This document shows positions 46,377 through 54,485 of a stretch of 57,913 nucleotides of DNA, one piece after another (the first letter of the stretch is position 1; the number at the start of each line of letters is the position of its first letter). The position numbers were made by a program, and so were the translations under genes. This DNA is from Bacteroidales bacterium (lineage in GTDB: Bacteria; Bacteroidota; Bacteroidia; Bacteroidales; Marinilabiliaceae), in assembly GCA_024401295.1 (NCBI GenBank), contig JAKSLG010000016.1, positions 1 through 57,913 of the forward strand, in the 5' to 3' direction. The notes beneath the pieces were generated by a model, which did not search any database, had not been told where the DNA came from, and saw only the letters and a list, made by a program, of their open reading frames with translations.

Positions 46377-47607
46377 AGATTACAACGGAGTGTATTTCAC
46401 CGTCGCTGGTATAAGTTGTCAGTTCATCACCACTCTTCACGTCTGACGCCTTGGTGATGCGACGGCCCTCGGCAAATGTCATCGTAAAACCACGATTGAA
46501 CGTATCAGTCGGATTAAGCGCTACAGACATCTTTCGCAGACTCTCGATGCGTTGCTGCTCGGCAACGAGATATGACTCTACATAGTTTTTCAACCTAAGC
46601 CGACGTTCCTGAATGGCTGACATCTTAGCATCGACAATACGCGACGAGGCCATTCGGAGCATCATCATGCGCTGCGAGATGCCGTTAAGCTCTCGACCGA
46701 TACGGTCCTGAGCGGCATTCCTGGCCTTGACAATAAGCTCTTCAATATGACAAAGCAGGTCATAGTTGTGCGACACAAGAAATTCGGCTGCGGCCGTAGG
46801 CGTCTTAACCCTCGTATGCGCAACCATGTCGCAGACAGAAGTATCACGTTCGTGTCCGATGCCGGCAATCACAGGCAGCGGGAATTGCGCGACGTTGGCG
46901 CATAACTCATAATCATCGAAACACAACAGATCTGACCGGCTTCCGCCGCCACGAATAATGACAACGACATCAGGCAATTCTTCTTGCGAAGCAATGGCAT
47001 CGAGAGCGGCAATTATTGATGCAGGCGCATCATTGCCTTGAACAAGAGCCGGATAAAGCGTAATATCAAAATGAAGTCCGTATGGATTATTGGCAATCTG
47101 ATTGCAGAAATCGCCATAGCCGGCAGCTGTCTCGCTCGAGATTACAGCAACACGCTCTATTGCGGTCGGCAGTTCGAGCGATTTGTTTATGTCGAAAATA
47201 CCATCGGCCATAAGCCGCTCAATTGTCGCACGACGCTGTAGTTCAAGATCACCGAGCGTGAACTCTGAGTTGATAGCCGAGACCGTCGCGCTCATGCCGT
47301 AACACTCGCTATACGTGGCCGTTACGAAAGCCATAATCTTCATTCCGGCCTTCAGCTGCTGCCCAGTCTCAGCTTCAAAACGCGAGAGTATTGCACGAGC
47401 ATTTGATGCCCAGATATTGAAACGCATCTTGGCAATCGGCTTGCCCGTCTCAGGCGAATTCTCGATGCATTCGATATAGCAATGCTGCGATATGCTTATG
47501 GAATGAATTTCAGCAACGACCCACGCGCTAAGCTGCGCCTCGCTGACAAGACGTCGCAAGGCAAGCCCGAACTGGCTGAGTGTCAATGATACGATTTCGT
47601 CATTCAT
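46375..47607 (-). CDS. xseA: Exodeoxyribonuclease VII large subunit
   Basis: 410 residues. N-terminal OB-fold (about 1-105: WVVAEIHSIS, then CYGMSATVSAI). The central catalytic domain has AVISSETAAGYGDF, the RGGGSRSDLLCFDDYELC motif, and GIGHERDTSVCDMVAHTRVKTPTAAAEFL. A coiled-coil C-terminal region closes it. With XseB it cuts single-stranded DNA into short oligonucleotides. No xseB follows inside the window, as the gene is last in this leftward operon. It starts 3 bases after the MORN-protein stop. Confidence 0.94.
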   Translation of the reverse strand: MNDEIVSLTLSQFGLALRRLVSEAQLSAWVVAEIHSISISQHCYIECIENSPETGKPIAKMRFNIWASNARAILSRFEAETGQQLKAGMKIMAFVTATYSECYGMSATVSAINSEFTLGDLELQRRATIERLMADGIFDINKSLELPTAIERVAVISSETAAGYGDFCNQIANNPYGLHFDITLYPALVQGNDAPASIIAALDAIASQEELPDVVVIIRGGGSRSDLLCFDDYELCANVAQFPLPVIAGIGHERDTSVCDMVAHTRVKTPTAAAEFLVSHNYDLLCHIEELIVKARNAAQDRIGRELNGISQRMMMLRMASSRIVDAKMSAIQERRLRLKNYVESYLVAEQQRIESLRKMSVALNPTDTFNRGFTMTFAEGRRITKASDVKSGDELTTYTSDGEIHSVVI

Positions 47608-47610
47608 CGC

Positions 47611-48501
47611 TTAATTGCTGAACGGATCATATTGCTCCGGAGAATTGATGTAGTTCTGAGGATCGTTTATCTGGAAACGATTGCGTTCATAATATTCAAG
47701 ACGTGATGTCATGCGTCGCTGGACCTCATCTTCGTTCAGAAGGTGGCCCTGATTGTCATATTTCATCAGAAAAACGCCCTTTCCATTATCCTCATAGACC
47801 TTCCAGTCACCGACCATGAAACCATCGGCATACATACCATCGATGCTGAGCGAACCGCCGTCGTTCCAGTAACGATATCGGCCGTTAAGCTTACCTTTCG
47901 TATAATGAGCCTCAAGCTGGCGATGACCAGTATAATAATATTGAATCCACAATCCGTCAGGCGCATCATCTGAACAGTTGAGCTCAATCGAGACACCGCC
48001 ATTGTCATAATAGGTGAACTGCGTTCCGCTACGTTTGCCAGCCGCATACGTCTCGCGAGAGACCAAAACACCCGACTCATCATAGAAAAGCCATTCGCCG
48101 TCGCGTTGCTGCTTGACATAATGTCCCTTCGATGCAACTTTGCCATTCTCGTGATAGAAAACGCCGTCAGCATCGCCATTGGTCGCATATTTCATTTCTG
48201 AACTCTTGCGGCCACGCTCGTCGTAACGCACAACGGTTCCAACAGGCTTGTCGTCAACAAAGTTGGCAACATACATATATTGTCCATTCGGATATTTCTT
48301 TGCCCATTCGCCTTGTTTGCGACCCATTGCATCGAGTTTATTAGGCTTGTCCGGCAAGTTAAAATGACGCGTATTCTCTGTCTGCGGCTTCTTGCCGGGA
48401 GCCATCTGCCCAAAGACATCAAACTGAGCCATAACCTCGCTACACACGAAAAGCATAATCGCCGAGGCAATCACCTTTATATCTATCTTCATCTTTTTCA
48501 T
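47611..48501 (-). CDS. Secreted MORN-repeat (YwqK-type) protein
   Basis: 297 residues with signal peptide about 1-25 (SEVMA-Q). The body is a run of MORN-variant repeats of about 22 residues, for example GEWAKKYPNGQYMYVANFVDDK, DGVFYHENGKVASKGHYV, DGEWLFYDESGVLVSRETY and NGRYRYWNDGGSLSIDGMY. The family is annotated as YwqK antitoxin-like, but in Bacteroidetes these are mostly secreted or surface repeat proteins with no toxin nearby, as here. Starts at 48501 or 48492 are both possible. First gene of the operon with xseA. Confidence 0.82.
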   Translation of the reverse strand: MKKMKIDIKVIASAIMLFVCSEVMAQFDVFGQMAPGKKPQTENTRHFNLPDKPNKLDAMGRKQGEWAKKYPNGQYMYVANFVDDKPVGTVVRYDERGRKSSEMKYATNGDADGVFYHENGKVASKGHYVKQQRDGEWLFYDESGVLVSRETYAAGKRSGTQFTYYDNGGVSIELNCSDDAPDGLWIQYYYTGHRQLEAHYTKGKLNGRYRYWNDGGSLSIDGMYADGFMVGDWKVYEDNGKGVFLMKYDNQGHLLNEDEVQRRMTSRLEYYERNRFQINDPQNYINSPEQYDPFSN

Positions 48502-48516
48502 GTTTTTCCTTGTCTG

Positions 48517-48524
48517 CAAAAATA
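48517..48524 (-). promoter_or_regulatory. -7 box of MORN-xseA operon
   Basis: TATTTTTG on the minus strand fits TAnnTTTG, 15 bases before the ATG at 48501. The -33 element is not clear. Confidence 0.42.
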
Positions 48525-48554
48525 GGAAATAATAAGACACAATAACTCTGCCAA

Positions 48555-48596
48555 ATTGTCATAAGTATGCAAAAAACACTGCCAAAACATGACAAT
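48555..48596. promoter_or_regulatory. Dyad and direct repeats upstream of dnaK
   Basis: ATTGTCAT (48555-48562) and ATGACAAT (48589-48596) form a perfect interrupted dyad. CTGCCAAA occurs twice 30 bases apart (48549-48556, 48579-48586). The elements lie 40-100 bases upstream of the sigma-54-like site and could be enhancer-binding sites. Confidence 0.5.
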
Positions 48597-48635
48597 ATTA
48601 CGTCAAACATAGGCTTTTGGCACACAAAAATGAGT

Positions 48636-48652
48636 TTGGCACGGCCTTTGAC
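48636..48652 (+). promoter_or_regulatory. Sigma-54-like site upstream of dnaK
   Basis: TTGGCACGGCCTTTGAC fits the RpoN consensus except that the -12 GC reads GA. GG and GA are spaced 10 bases. No TAnnTTTG promoter was seen for dnaK, so this may be its main promoter. Confidence 0.5.
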
Positions 48653-48718
48653 TAATGGGATAGCGTCTGAAAATGACATAAACAACAAACGAAAAATAAA
48701 GAAAAAAAACATACTACA

Positions 48719-50623
48719 ATGGGAAAGATTATTGGTATCGACCTTGGCACAACAAACTCATGTGTGTCAGTCATGGAAGGCTCTGAGCCTATCGTAATCG
48801 CGAATAGCGAAGGCAAGCGCACAACACCTTCAGTCGTTGCATTCATCGACGGTGGCGAGCGCAAGATTGGTGACCCTGCAAAGCGTCAGGCTGTCACAAA
48901 TCCTCATAAGACAATCTACTCTATCAAGCGCTTCATGGGTGAGACATACGATCGTCTCTCGAAGGAAATTGAGCGAGTACCTTACAAGGTTGCCAAGGGT
49001 GACAACAACACACCACGTGTTGACATCGACGGCCGCCTCTACACTCCACAGGAAATCTCTGCAATGATTCTTCAGAAGATGAAGAAGACTGCTGAGGAAT
49101 ATCTCGGCCAGGAAGTGACAGAAGCTGTCATCACAGTTCCTGCATACTTCAACGACGCTCAGCGTCAGGCAACTAAGGAAGCAGGCCAGATCGCAGGCCT
49201 CAACGTTCGCCGTATCGTGAACGAGCCAACAGCTGCTGCTCTTGCATACGGTCTCGACAAGAAGAAAGACGACATGAAGATTGTAGTGTTCGACTGCGGT
49301 GGCGGTACACACGATGTATCGGTCCTCGAACTTGGCGATGGCGTATTTGAAGTGAAATCAACAGATGGTGATACACACCTCGGTGGCGATGACTTCGACC
49401 ACAGAATCATTGACTGGCTTGCAGACGAGTTCAAGAGCAACGAAGGTGTTGACCTCCGTCAAGACCCAATGGCACTTCAGCGTTTGAAAGAGGCTGCTGA
49501 GAAGGCAAAGATCGAGCTCTCTTCATCAGCTTCTACAGAAATCAACTTGCCATACATTTCTGTTGCAAACGGCATGCCTAAGCACCTTGTAACAACACTT
49601 ACACGTGCAAAATTCGAACAGCTCATCGACGACCTCATCAAGCGTACAATTGATCCATGCCGCACAGCACTTCAGAACGCAGGTCTCTCAGTTTCAGATA
49701 TCGACGAGATCATCCTCGTAGGTGGTTCAACACGTATCCCTGCAATTCAGGCTGCTGTTGAGCAGTTCTTCGGCAAGGCACCATCTAAGGGCGTTAACCC
49801 AGACGAAGTTGTTGCCGTTGGTGCAGCAATTCAGGGTGCAGTCCTCACAGGCGAGGTTAAGGATGTCCTCCTCCTCGACGTGACTCCACTTTCACTCGGT
49901 ATCGAGACAATGGGTGGCGTGATGACACGACTCATCGACGCAAACACTACAATCCCTACAAAGAAGAGCCAGGTATTCTCAACTGCAGCCGACAATCAGC
50001 CAGCCGTTGACATCCACGTTCTTCAGGGCGAACGTCCAATGGCAGCACAGAATAAGAGCATCGGTAACTTCCAGCTCAACAATATTCCACCAGCACCACG
50101 TGGCGTTCCACAGATTGAGGTGACATTCGACATCGACGCAAACGGTATCCTCAACGTAACAGCCAAGGACAAGGCAACTGGCAAGGAACAGTCAATCCGC
50201 ATTGAGGCATCATCGGGTCTTTCTGATGACGAAATCAAGCGTATGAAGGCTGAGGCTGAGGCTAATGCTGCTGCCGACAATGCTGCAAAGGAGAAGGTTG
50301 AGAAGATCAACCAGGCCGATTCGATGATTTTCCAGACAGAGAAGCAGCTCAAGGAATTCGGCGACAAACTTCCTGCAGACAAGAAGTCTGAAATCGAAGG
50401 CGCACTTGCGAAGCTCAAGGAAGCTCATAAGAATCAGGACATTGCTGCAATCGACACAGCAATGAATGAGCTCAACACAATCTTCCAGGCAGCATCACAG
50501 CAGATGTATCAGCAGGCAGGACCACAGGACGGCCCTCAAGCAGGTCCACAGGGCGGTGCTAACAACGGCGGCCAGAAGAGCGGCGACGACGTAACAGACG
50601 TGGACTTCGAGGAGGTTAAGTAG
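48719..50623 (+). CDS. dnaK: Chaperone DnaK (Hsp70)
   Basis: 634 residues. ATPase domain with [16 protein letters not shown] at the start, [44 protein letters not shown] and [13 protein letters not shown]. The substrate domain starts near 385 ([18 protein letters not shown]), followed by a helical lid and a Gly/Gln/Pro-rich tail ending in the EEVK-type acidic C-terminus. DnaK folds and protects proteins with DnaJ and GrpE, neither of which is adjacent here. Monocistronic, ended by the hairpin at 50656-50689. Confidence 0.97.
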   Translation: MGKIIGIDLGTTNSCVSVMEGSEPIVIANSEGKRTTPSVVAFIDGGERKIGDPAKRQAVTNPHKTIYSIKRFMGETYDRLSKEIERVPYKVAKGDNNTPRVDIDGRLYTPQEISAMILQKMKKTAEEYLGQEVTEAVITVPAYFNDAQRQATKEAGQIAGLNVRRIVNEPTAAALAYGLDKKKDDMKIVVFDCGGGTHDVSVLELGDGVFEVKSTDGDTHLGGDDFDHRIIDWLADEFKSNEGVDLRQDPMALQRLKEAAEKAKIELSSSASTEINLPYISVANGMPKHLVTTLTRAKFEQLIDDLIKRTIDPCRTALQNAGLSVSDIDEIILVGGSTRIPAIQAAVEQFFGKAPSKGVNPDEVVAVGAAIQGAVLTGEVKDVLLLDVTPLSLGIETMGGVMTRLIDANTTIPTKKSQVFSTAADNQPAVDIHVLQGERPMAAQNKSIGNFQLNNIPPAPRGVPQIEVTFDIDANGILNVTAKDKATGKEQSIRIEASSGLSDDEIKRMKAEAEANAAADNAAKEKVEKINQADSMIFQTEKQLKEFGDKLPADKKSEIEGALAKLKEAHKNQDIAAIDTAMNELNTIFQAASQQMYQQAGPQDGPQAGPQGGANNGGQKSGDDVTDVDFEEVK

Positions 50624-50655
50624 TTTTTAGAAAACAAAAATAGCCTAATATAATT

Positions 50656-50689
50656 AAGCGAGTGTAACTCAGGGAGTTATGCTCGCTTT
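50656..50689 (+). terminator. Terminator of dnaK
   Basis: Long stem of about 12 pairs (GCGAG/CTCGC outer part, two G-U inside) followed by TTTCTGTT. Confidence 0.75.
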
Positions 50690-50740
50690 CTGTTATTTGT
50701 TAATTATTGGTTGTAAGGTTGTTTTGATAGATTTTCTAGC

Positions 50741-50764
50741 TATATTTGCACCATATTTGTACCG
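50741..50764 (+). promoter_or_regulatory. Promoter box and possible attachment core of the element
   Basis: TATATTTGCACC (50741-50752) is followed at once by ATATTTGTACC. The first fits the -7 promoter consensus and, apart from one base, the GTANNTTTGC core described for CTnDOT attB sites. The same ATATTTG(C/T)AC words recur inside the element at 53397-53405 and 54022-54030. The junction of chromosome and element is probably near here. Confidence 0.4.
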
Positions 50765-50790
50765 CGCCTTAATTCGGAGACAAGGTGCGC

Positions 50791-50829
50791 CTTATTAGGT
50801 CTTATTATGTCTTAACAAGTCTTATTACC
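50791..50829 (+). repeat. Decamer array 1 (GTCTTATTAN x4)
   Basis: Four tandem units with an exact 10-base period: CTTATTAGGT, CTTATTATGT, CTTAACAAGT, CTTATTACCG. The array ends 3 bases before the ATG of the double-HTH gene, so a bound protein would block its translation-start region and sit on the promoter-proximal leader. Confidence 0.8.
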
Positions 50830-50832
50830 GAT

Positions 50833-51393
50833 ATGCCAGCAGCTAAGTATAACATAGAGAGAACGTGTGCCTGTTGTGGTGCTTCTTTCAAGGCAAAAAC
50901 GATAGACTCTGTCTATTGTTCAAAGGCATGCAGCAACAAAGCTTATAAGTTACGCATGAAAGAGAAAAAAGAAGAGGAAGAGAAACGTCACAGATCGGAA
51001 GCTATTTCTGAGAATCGTCTTTTCGTATCTGTTTCGGAAGCAGTTGACATGTTCGGAATAAGCAAAGACACAATTCGTCGTTTGATAAAGAAAGGAAGAT
51101 TGAGTGCTACAAATCTTGGAGAACGATTAACTCGTATCAGTCTCGCAAGTCTTCAGGCGATGTTTCCCAAGGAGGAACAAAAGAACCGAAACACGAATCC
51201 TGTTCAAACACCCAACGAAAGACTCAACCCAGAAGAGTGTTATACTATAGGTGAGATACCCGAGAAGTTCGGAGTCTCTTCAAAGACAGTCTACGACATG
51301 ATCCGAAGGTATGGCATTCCCAAACAGCAGATTGGCAAGTATGTATATGTATCAAAAAAGTTAATTGAAAATATTTTAGGCTCTCCAAAATGA
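50833..51393 (+). CDS. Zinc-finger, double helix-turn-helix (excisionase-type) protein
   Basis: 186 residues. A Cys cluster CACCG...YCSKAC (about 11-33) suggests a small zinc finger. A charged KE-rich helix and two excisionase/MerR-like HTH domains follow: about 62-110 (FVSVSEAVDMFGISKDTIRRLIKKGRL pattern) and about 140-184 (YTIGEIPEKFGVSSKTVYDMIRRYGI pattern). Such genes accompany tyrosine integrases of Bacteroidetes elements and may direct excision. The ATG at 50833 is chosen over the upstream frame, which runs through the decamer array. It overlaps the integrase by 4 bases (ATGA). Confidence 0.85.
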   Translation: MPAAKYNIERTCACCGASFKAKTIDSVYCSKACSNKAYKLRMKEKKEEEEKRHRSEAISENRLFVSVSEAVDMFGISKDTIRRLIKKGRLSATNLGERLTRISLASLQAMFPKEEQKNRNTNPVQTPNERLNPEECYTIGEIPEKFGVSSKTVYDMIRRYGIPKQQIGKYVYVSKKLIENILGSPK

Positions 51394-52646
51394 AAAAAGC
51401 ACTTACCCATACAAAAGCGACTGTACGTCTACGCAAGTCAGAATATGCTAACGAGTGGTATCTGTTCGTTGAGTCATATCCTGTATTTGAAAAAGGTAGT
51501 TCAACTCCTAAGAGAGTACGTGAATATCTCAATAGAGTGATAACAACTCCTATTTGGGATAAATCTCGCTCAGCGAGGACAACAGACTCAGGCAAAACAC
51601 TAAAACCTAAGAGAGACTCAAATGGCGTTATACTTTGTAAGTCTGAATTGGATCAGGAGAACTGCATATATGCTGATAGCATAAGGAAATTAAGGCAAAA
51701 AGAGTACGACAACGCTTCACTTTATACCGAAACTGAGGCTGAGCAGGCTGAGTTGCAGAATAAAATGCAATCTAACTTCTTTGAATTTTACGATAGAGCA
51801 AATATGCAGCTTCATGCTAGAAGTTCATACGCTATTATAATCAATTGGAATCGAGTAAGAGAATTGGTAAAGCTATTTGTTGGTAGCGAAGACTTAACAT
51901 TTTCTCAGATAGACCTTCAATTTGTTGAAAGATTCAGGTCATTCTTATTAACAGCTCCATGCGGTGGAAATAAAAGCGGTACCGTATCTCAGAATACAGC
52001 TTCTACTTATTTTTCTGTATTTAAGGCAGCTCTAAAGCAAGCTTTCGTAGAAGGATACTTTGTTTCTGATATTTCGGCTAAAGCAAAAGGCATTCAAGAA
52101 CAAGAATGCAGACGAGAGCATCTGAGCACCGAAGAACTCAATATCTTGGCATCTACCCCTTGTGATAAACCAATAGTAAAACGGGCAGCTTTATTCTCTG
52201 CACTGACAGGACTTCGTCATTGTGACATTCAGAAACTTACATGGTCTGAGGTTCAGAATAATGGAGACAAATACGTGCCAAACTTCACTCAGAAGAAAAC
52301 GAAGGGAGTTGAGTATATGCCTATTAGTTCTATTGCATATCAACTATGTGGCGAACGTGGAGAAGACAATCAATTGGTATTTGAAAATCTCCCTGATCCA
52401 TCTTGGATATCTAAGCCGTTGCAACGGTGGATAAAAGCGGCAAACATCAATCGTCGTATTACATTCCATTGCTTCAGACATACATTTGCTACATTGCAGC
52501 TTGTAAATGGCACTGATATTTATACTGTCAGTAAGATGCTTGGTCACACGAATGTGAAAACAACCCAAATATATGCCAAGGTAATTGATGAGAAAAAACA
52601 GAAAGCCGCAGATGCAATCAAGATAGACCTTGATGACATAATGTAG
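51390..52646 (+). CDS. Tyrosine recombinase / integrase
   Basis: 418 residues. An N-terminal arm-binding and SAM-like core-binding region (about 1-230) precedes the catalytic domain. The catalytic set is complete: R276 in TGLRHCDI, a likely Lys near 303, H360 and R363 in FHCFRHTF, H386 in LGHTNVK and Y395 in TTQIYAKV. Typical of integrases of Bacteroides mobile elements (phage_integrase with an N-terminal Arm-DNA-bind region). It should move the element whose left end lies near 50.75 kb. Confidence 0.95.
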   Translation: MKKALTHTKATVRLRKSEYANEWYLFVESYPVFEKGSSTPKRVREYLNRVITTPIWDKSRSARTTDSGKTLKPKRDSNGVILCKSELDQENCIYADSIRKLRQKEYDNASLYTETEAEQAELQNKMQSNFFEFYDRANMQLHARSSYAIIINWNRVRELVKLFVGSEDLTFSQIDLQFVERFRSFLLTAPCGGNKSGTVSQNTASTYFSVFKAALKQAFVEGYFVSDISAKAKGIQEQECRREHLSTEELNILASTPCDKPIVKRAALFSALTGLRHCDIQKLTWSEVQNNGDKYVPNFTQKKTKGVEYMPISSIAYQLCGERGEDNQLVFENLPDPSWISKPLQRWIKAANINRRITFHCFRHTFATLQLVNGTDIYTVSKMLGHTNVKTTQIYAKVIDEKKQKAADAIKIDLDDIM

Positions 52647-52889
52647 CTATCACGTTGATTTGTGGTATTGAATATGATTCGATTGAGGTGAAATGCGAGT
52701 TCAATCTTGGTTTCATTGAGAAATAATGGAACTCGATTGAGTACGAATTGAGGTTCAATATCGGAATATTGGGATTTGATTATGTTTTAATTGCGTATCA
52801 ACCTCCAATACTCAATAGAATCAAAGTAAATATCACAAAAATACTCATTGCAACATGGTAATAACCGATTCTTTTCAATATTGAACGAT
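52647..52889. other. AT-rich gap after the integrase
   Basis: About 240 bases with no gene. Several GATT/ATTGAG-type words recur (52670-52770, for example TTCGATTGAGG, CTCGATTGAG, GAATTGAGGTTCAAT), giving an irregular, repeat-like texture without exact period. No terminator recognised. Confidence 0.4.
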
Positions 52890-53250
52890 ATGCAGAACGA
52901 ACAGAATACCATTATCTACAATACCATTGATGGTAAAGCCTGCCGATGATGGAAAGCAATACAATGTAAGATTCTATTCTTTAGACATGTCAAAAGTTGC
53001 GTACGAAGGAGCAAAAAGATCTAACCATTGCTTTTTGGAGAGACAATGTTAACAACCTACTGGAATTTCAGGGGAAAGATATATTGAAAGGACCTGGGTC
53101 TGTTACCAATGCGGAGATGGAGGCTCACGTAAAAGCCGTATATGAGGAATTCGACCTAAGACGAAACATAGGGATGCGTTGCTAGCAGATCAAGAAGATA
53201 ACGATGACTTGGACGATTTAACATCTCAGGTAAAAGACATTAAGCATTAG
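52890..53250 (+). pseudogene. Decayed RhuM-like gene
   Basis: Fragments in three registers. 52890-52946 gives MQNEQNTIIYNTIDGKA then stops, like the N-terminus of RhuM-family proteins. 52948-52989 gives DGKQYNVRFYSLDM, like their middle. 52997 onward gives an FWRDNVNNLLEF...DILKGPGSVTNAEMEAH C-terminal segment, which after one more frameshift near 53165 continues as RDALLADQEDNDDLDDL to a stop at 53250. Most of the ~1-kb gene is deleted. The family assignment rests on these short matches. Confidence 0.6.
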
Positions 53251-53313
53251 GCAAAGTATATAATAGCCGTATTCAGAGTGGTCTGGTGCGGCTATTGTTA
53301 TTTCTTACATGAC

Positions 53314-53374
53314 ACAACCTATACAAACCTATACTAATCCGTACTAACCTATACTAACTTATACTAACCTATAC
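53314..53374 (-). repeat. Decamer array 2a (GTTAGTATAG on minus strand)
   Basis: Five full 10-base units at 53321-53370 plus partial units at both ends. On the plus strand they read ATACAAACCT, ATACTAATCC, GTACTAACCT, ATACTAACTT, ATACTAACCT. Confidence 0.85.
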
Positions 53375-53398
53375 ATTGCTAGTTTGCGCTTGTAGATA

Positions 53399-53412
53399 TT
53401 TGTACCTACAAA
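53399..53412. promoter_or_regulatory. Palindrome TTTGTA-CC-TACAAA
   Basis: A perfect dyad midway between arrays 2a and 2b. The equivalent in copy B (54024-54037) reads TTTGCA-CT-TGCAAA: both arms changed together, so pairing is kept. Confidence 0.7.
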
Positions 53413-53448
53413 GGCAAAAACGAACTACAGATAAGGACACATGCTAGA

Positions 53449-53505
53449 GTCATATAAACTCATATAAAGTCATAAAAAGTCCGATAAAGTCCGATAAAGT
53501 CATAT
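53449..53505 (+). repeat. Decamer array 2b (GTCATATAAA/GTCCGATAAA)
   Basis: Five full 10-base units at 53451-53500 (CATATAAACT, CATATAAAGT, CATAAAAAGT, CCGATAAAGT twice) and a partial sixth. Units start with GT on the plus strand, opposite to array 2a. Confidence 0.85.
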
Positions 53506-53850
53506 CGCAAGATTTGAAGATTATTCTTTTGTAGTCGCATTTGACATTGCTAATGCCTCATCAGATTCTAATCCGCAGAATCTGAACAGAGATAACAAGC
53601 GGGTTTACGAAATACGACAATGAAACGACAAACATGAAGTCTTGTTAAAGACAAACAAAAGATAAAGTTGATGGTTTGTATCACTGTTAGTTGTTGCGAT
53701 TAACGACAAAAAGATAGTCCATCATTTGACAAACCAGCAGTCCAGTATTCGACCATAACTATAAGAATAAAACAATAAAAAATAAGAATAAATATCCTCT
53801 AGCATCCCATAGGGATGCCGTGGGTACTCAATCAAACAACACACATCATT

Positions 53851-53982
53851 ATGAATCAAACAATATCACTTGTTGAGATGCCTGAATCGTTAAGCATTAT
53901 CCTAAAGAAGGCCAAAAATAATGCAGGTATTCGTATCAAGACTGAATCTATACCCATGCAAATCTCTACTAACTCCTACTAA
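53851..53982 (+). pseudogene. Truncated first copy of the HTH gene
   Basis: 43 codons from ATG to TAA. The first ~20 residues (MNQTISLVEMPESLSIILKK) parallel the start of the intact gene at 54486 (MNITFNEIPEALSMILDK). The frame then runs into array 3a and stops, so the HTH domain is absent. It is either a remnant of the duplication or a short peptide gene; I favour a remnant. Confidence 0.6.
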
Positions 53983-54000
53983 TCCCTACTAACTCCTACA
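53961..54000 (-). repeat. Decamer array 3a (GTTAGTAGGA on minus strand)
   Basis: Four 10-base units: AATCTCTACT, AACTCCTACT, AATCCCTACT, AACTCCTACA. Related to array 2a in the GTTAGTA half only. Confidence 0.8.
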
Positions 54001-54023
54001 TTGATAGTTAGTGCTTGTAGATA

Positions 54024-54037
54024 TTTGCACTTGCAAA
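54024..54037. promoter_or_regulatory. Palindrome TTTGCA-CT-TGCAAA
   Basis: Perfect dyad between arrays 3a and 3b, with compensatory changes relative to 53399-53412. Confidence 0.7.
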
Positions 54038-54070
54038 GGCCAATAAAACAACTACAAAAAGGATAAGAAA

Positions 54071-54140
54071 AGTTGCCGATATGTTCCGAAAGTTACCAAT
54101 AGTTACCGAAAGACGCCAAAAGTTACCGAAAGTTGCATAT
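54071..54140 (+). repeat. Decamer array 3b (AGTTACCGAA x7)
   Basis: Seven 10-base units: AGTTGCCGAT, ATGTTCCGAA, AGTTACCAAT, AGTTACCGAA, AGACGCCAAA, AGTTACCGAA, AGTTGCATAT. Sequence differs strongly from array 2b although the bases right after both arrays (GCAAGATTTGAAG) are identical. Confidence 0.85.
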
Positions 54141-54485
54141 TGCAAGATTTGAAGATTATTCTTTTGTAGTCGCATTTGATATAGCTAATGCCTCATCAGA
54201 TTCTAATCCGCAGAATCTGACTAGAGATAACAAGCGGTTTTACGAAATACGACAATGAAACGACAAACATGAAGTCATGTTGAAGACAAACAAAAGACAA
54301 AATTAATGGTTTGTATCACTGTTAGTTGTTGCGATTAACGACAAAAAGATAGTCCATCATTCGACAAACCGGCAGTCCAGTATTAGACCATAACTATAAG
54401 AATAAAATAATAAAAAAGAAGAATAAATATCCTCTAGCATCCCATAGGGATGCCGTGGGTGCTCAACCAAACAACATACATCATT

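Larger units (their letters stand above)
53314..53960. repeat. 635-bp tandem duplication, copy A
   Basis: Holds in order: decamer array 2a, a palindrome, decamer array 2b, and a 345-base leader with three dyads (CAGATTCT/AGAATCTG at 53562-53584; GGTTTGT/ACAAACC at 53673-53735; GCATCCC/GGGATGC at 53802-53818). An AT-rich stretch (53754-53798) lies within the leader, and a truncated reading frame follows it. Copy B repeats all of this 635 bases on. I count about 20 differences in the 345-base leader. Confidence 0.85.

Noticed and set aside
47611-48501. Toxin-antitoxin system
   Set aside because: The MORN/YwqK-type protein is secreted and its operon partner is xseA; no toxin gene is adjacent.
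48611-48632. Second TTTTGGCAC word upstream of dnaK as a sigma-54 site
   Set aside because: No GC at the required 10-base distance; only the site at 48636-48652 has the -12 part nearly intact.
53314-54140. Decamer arrays as a CRISPR
   Set aside because: No unique spacers: the units are contiguous 10-mers, and no cas gene is present.
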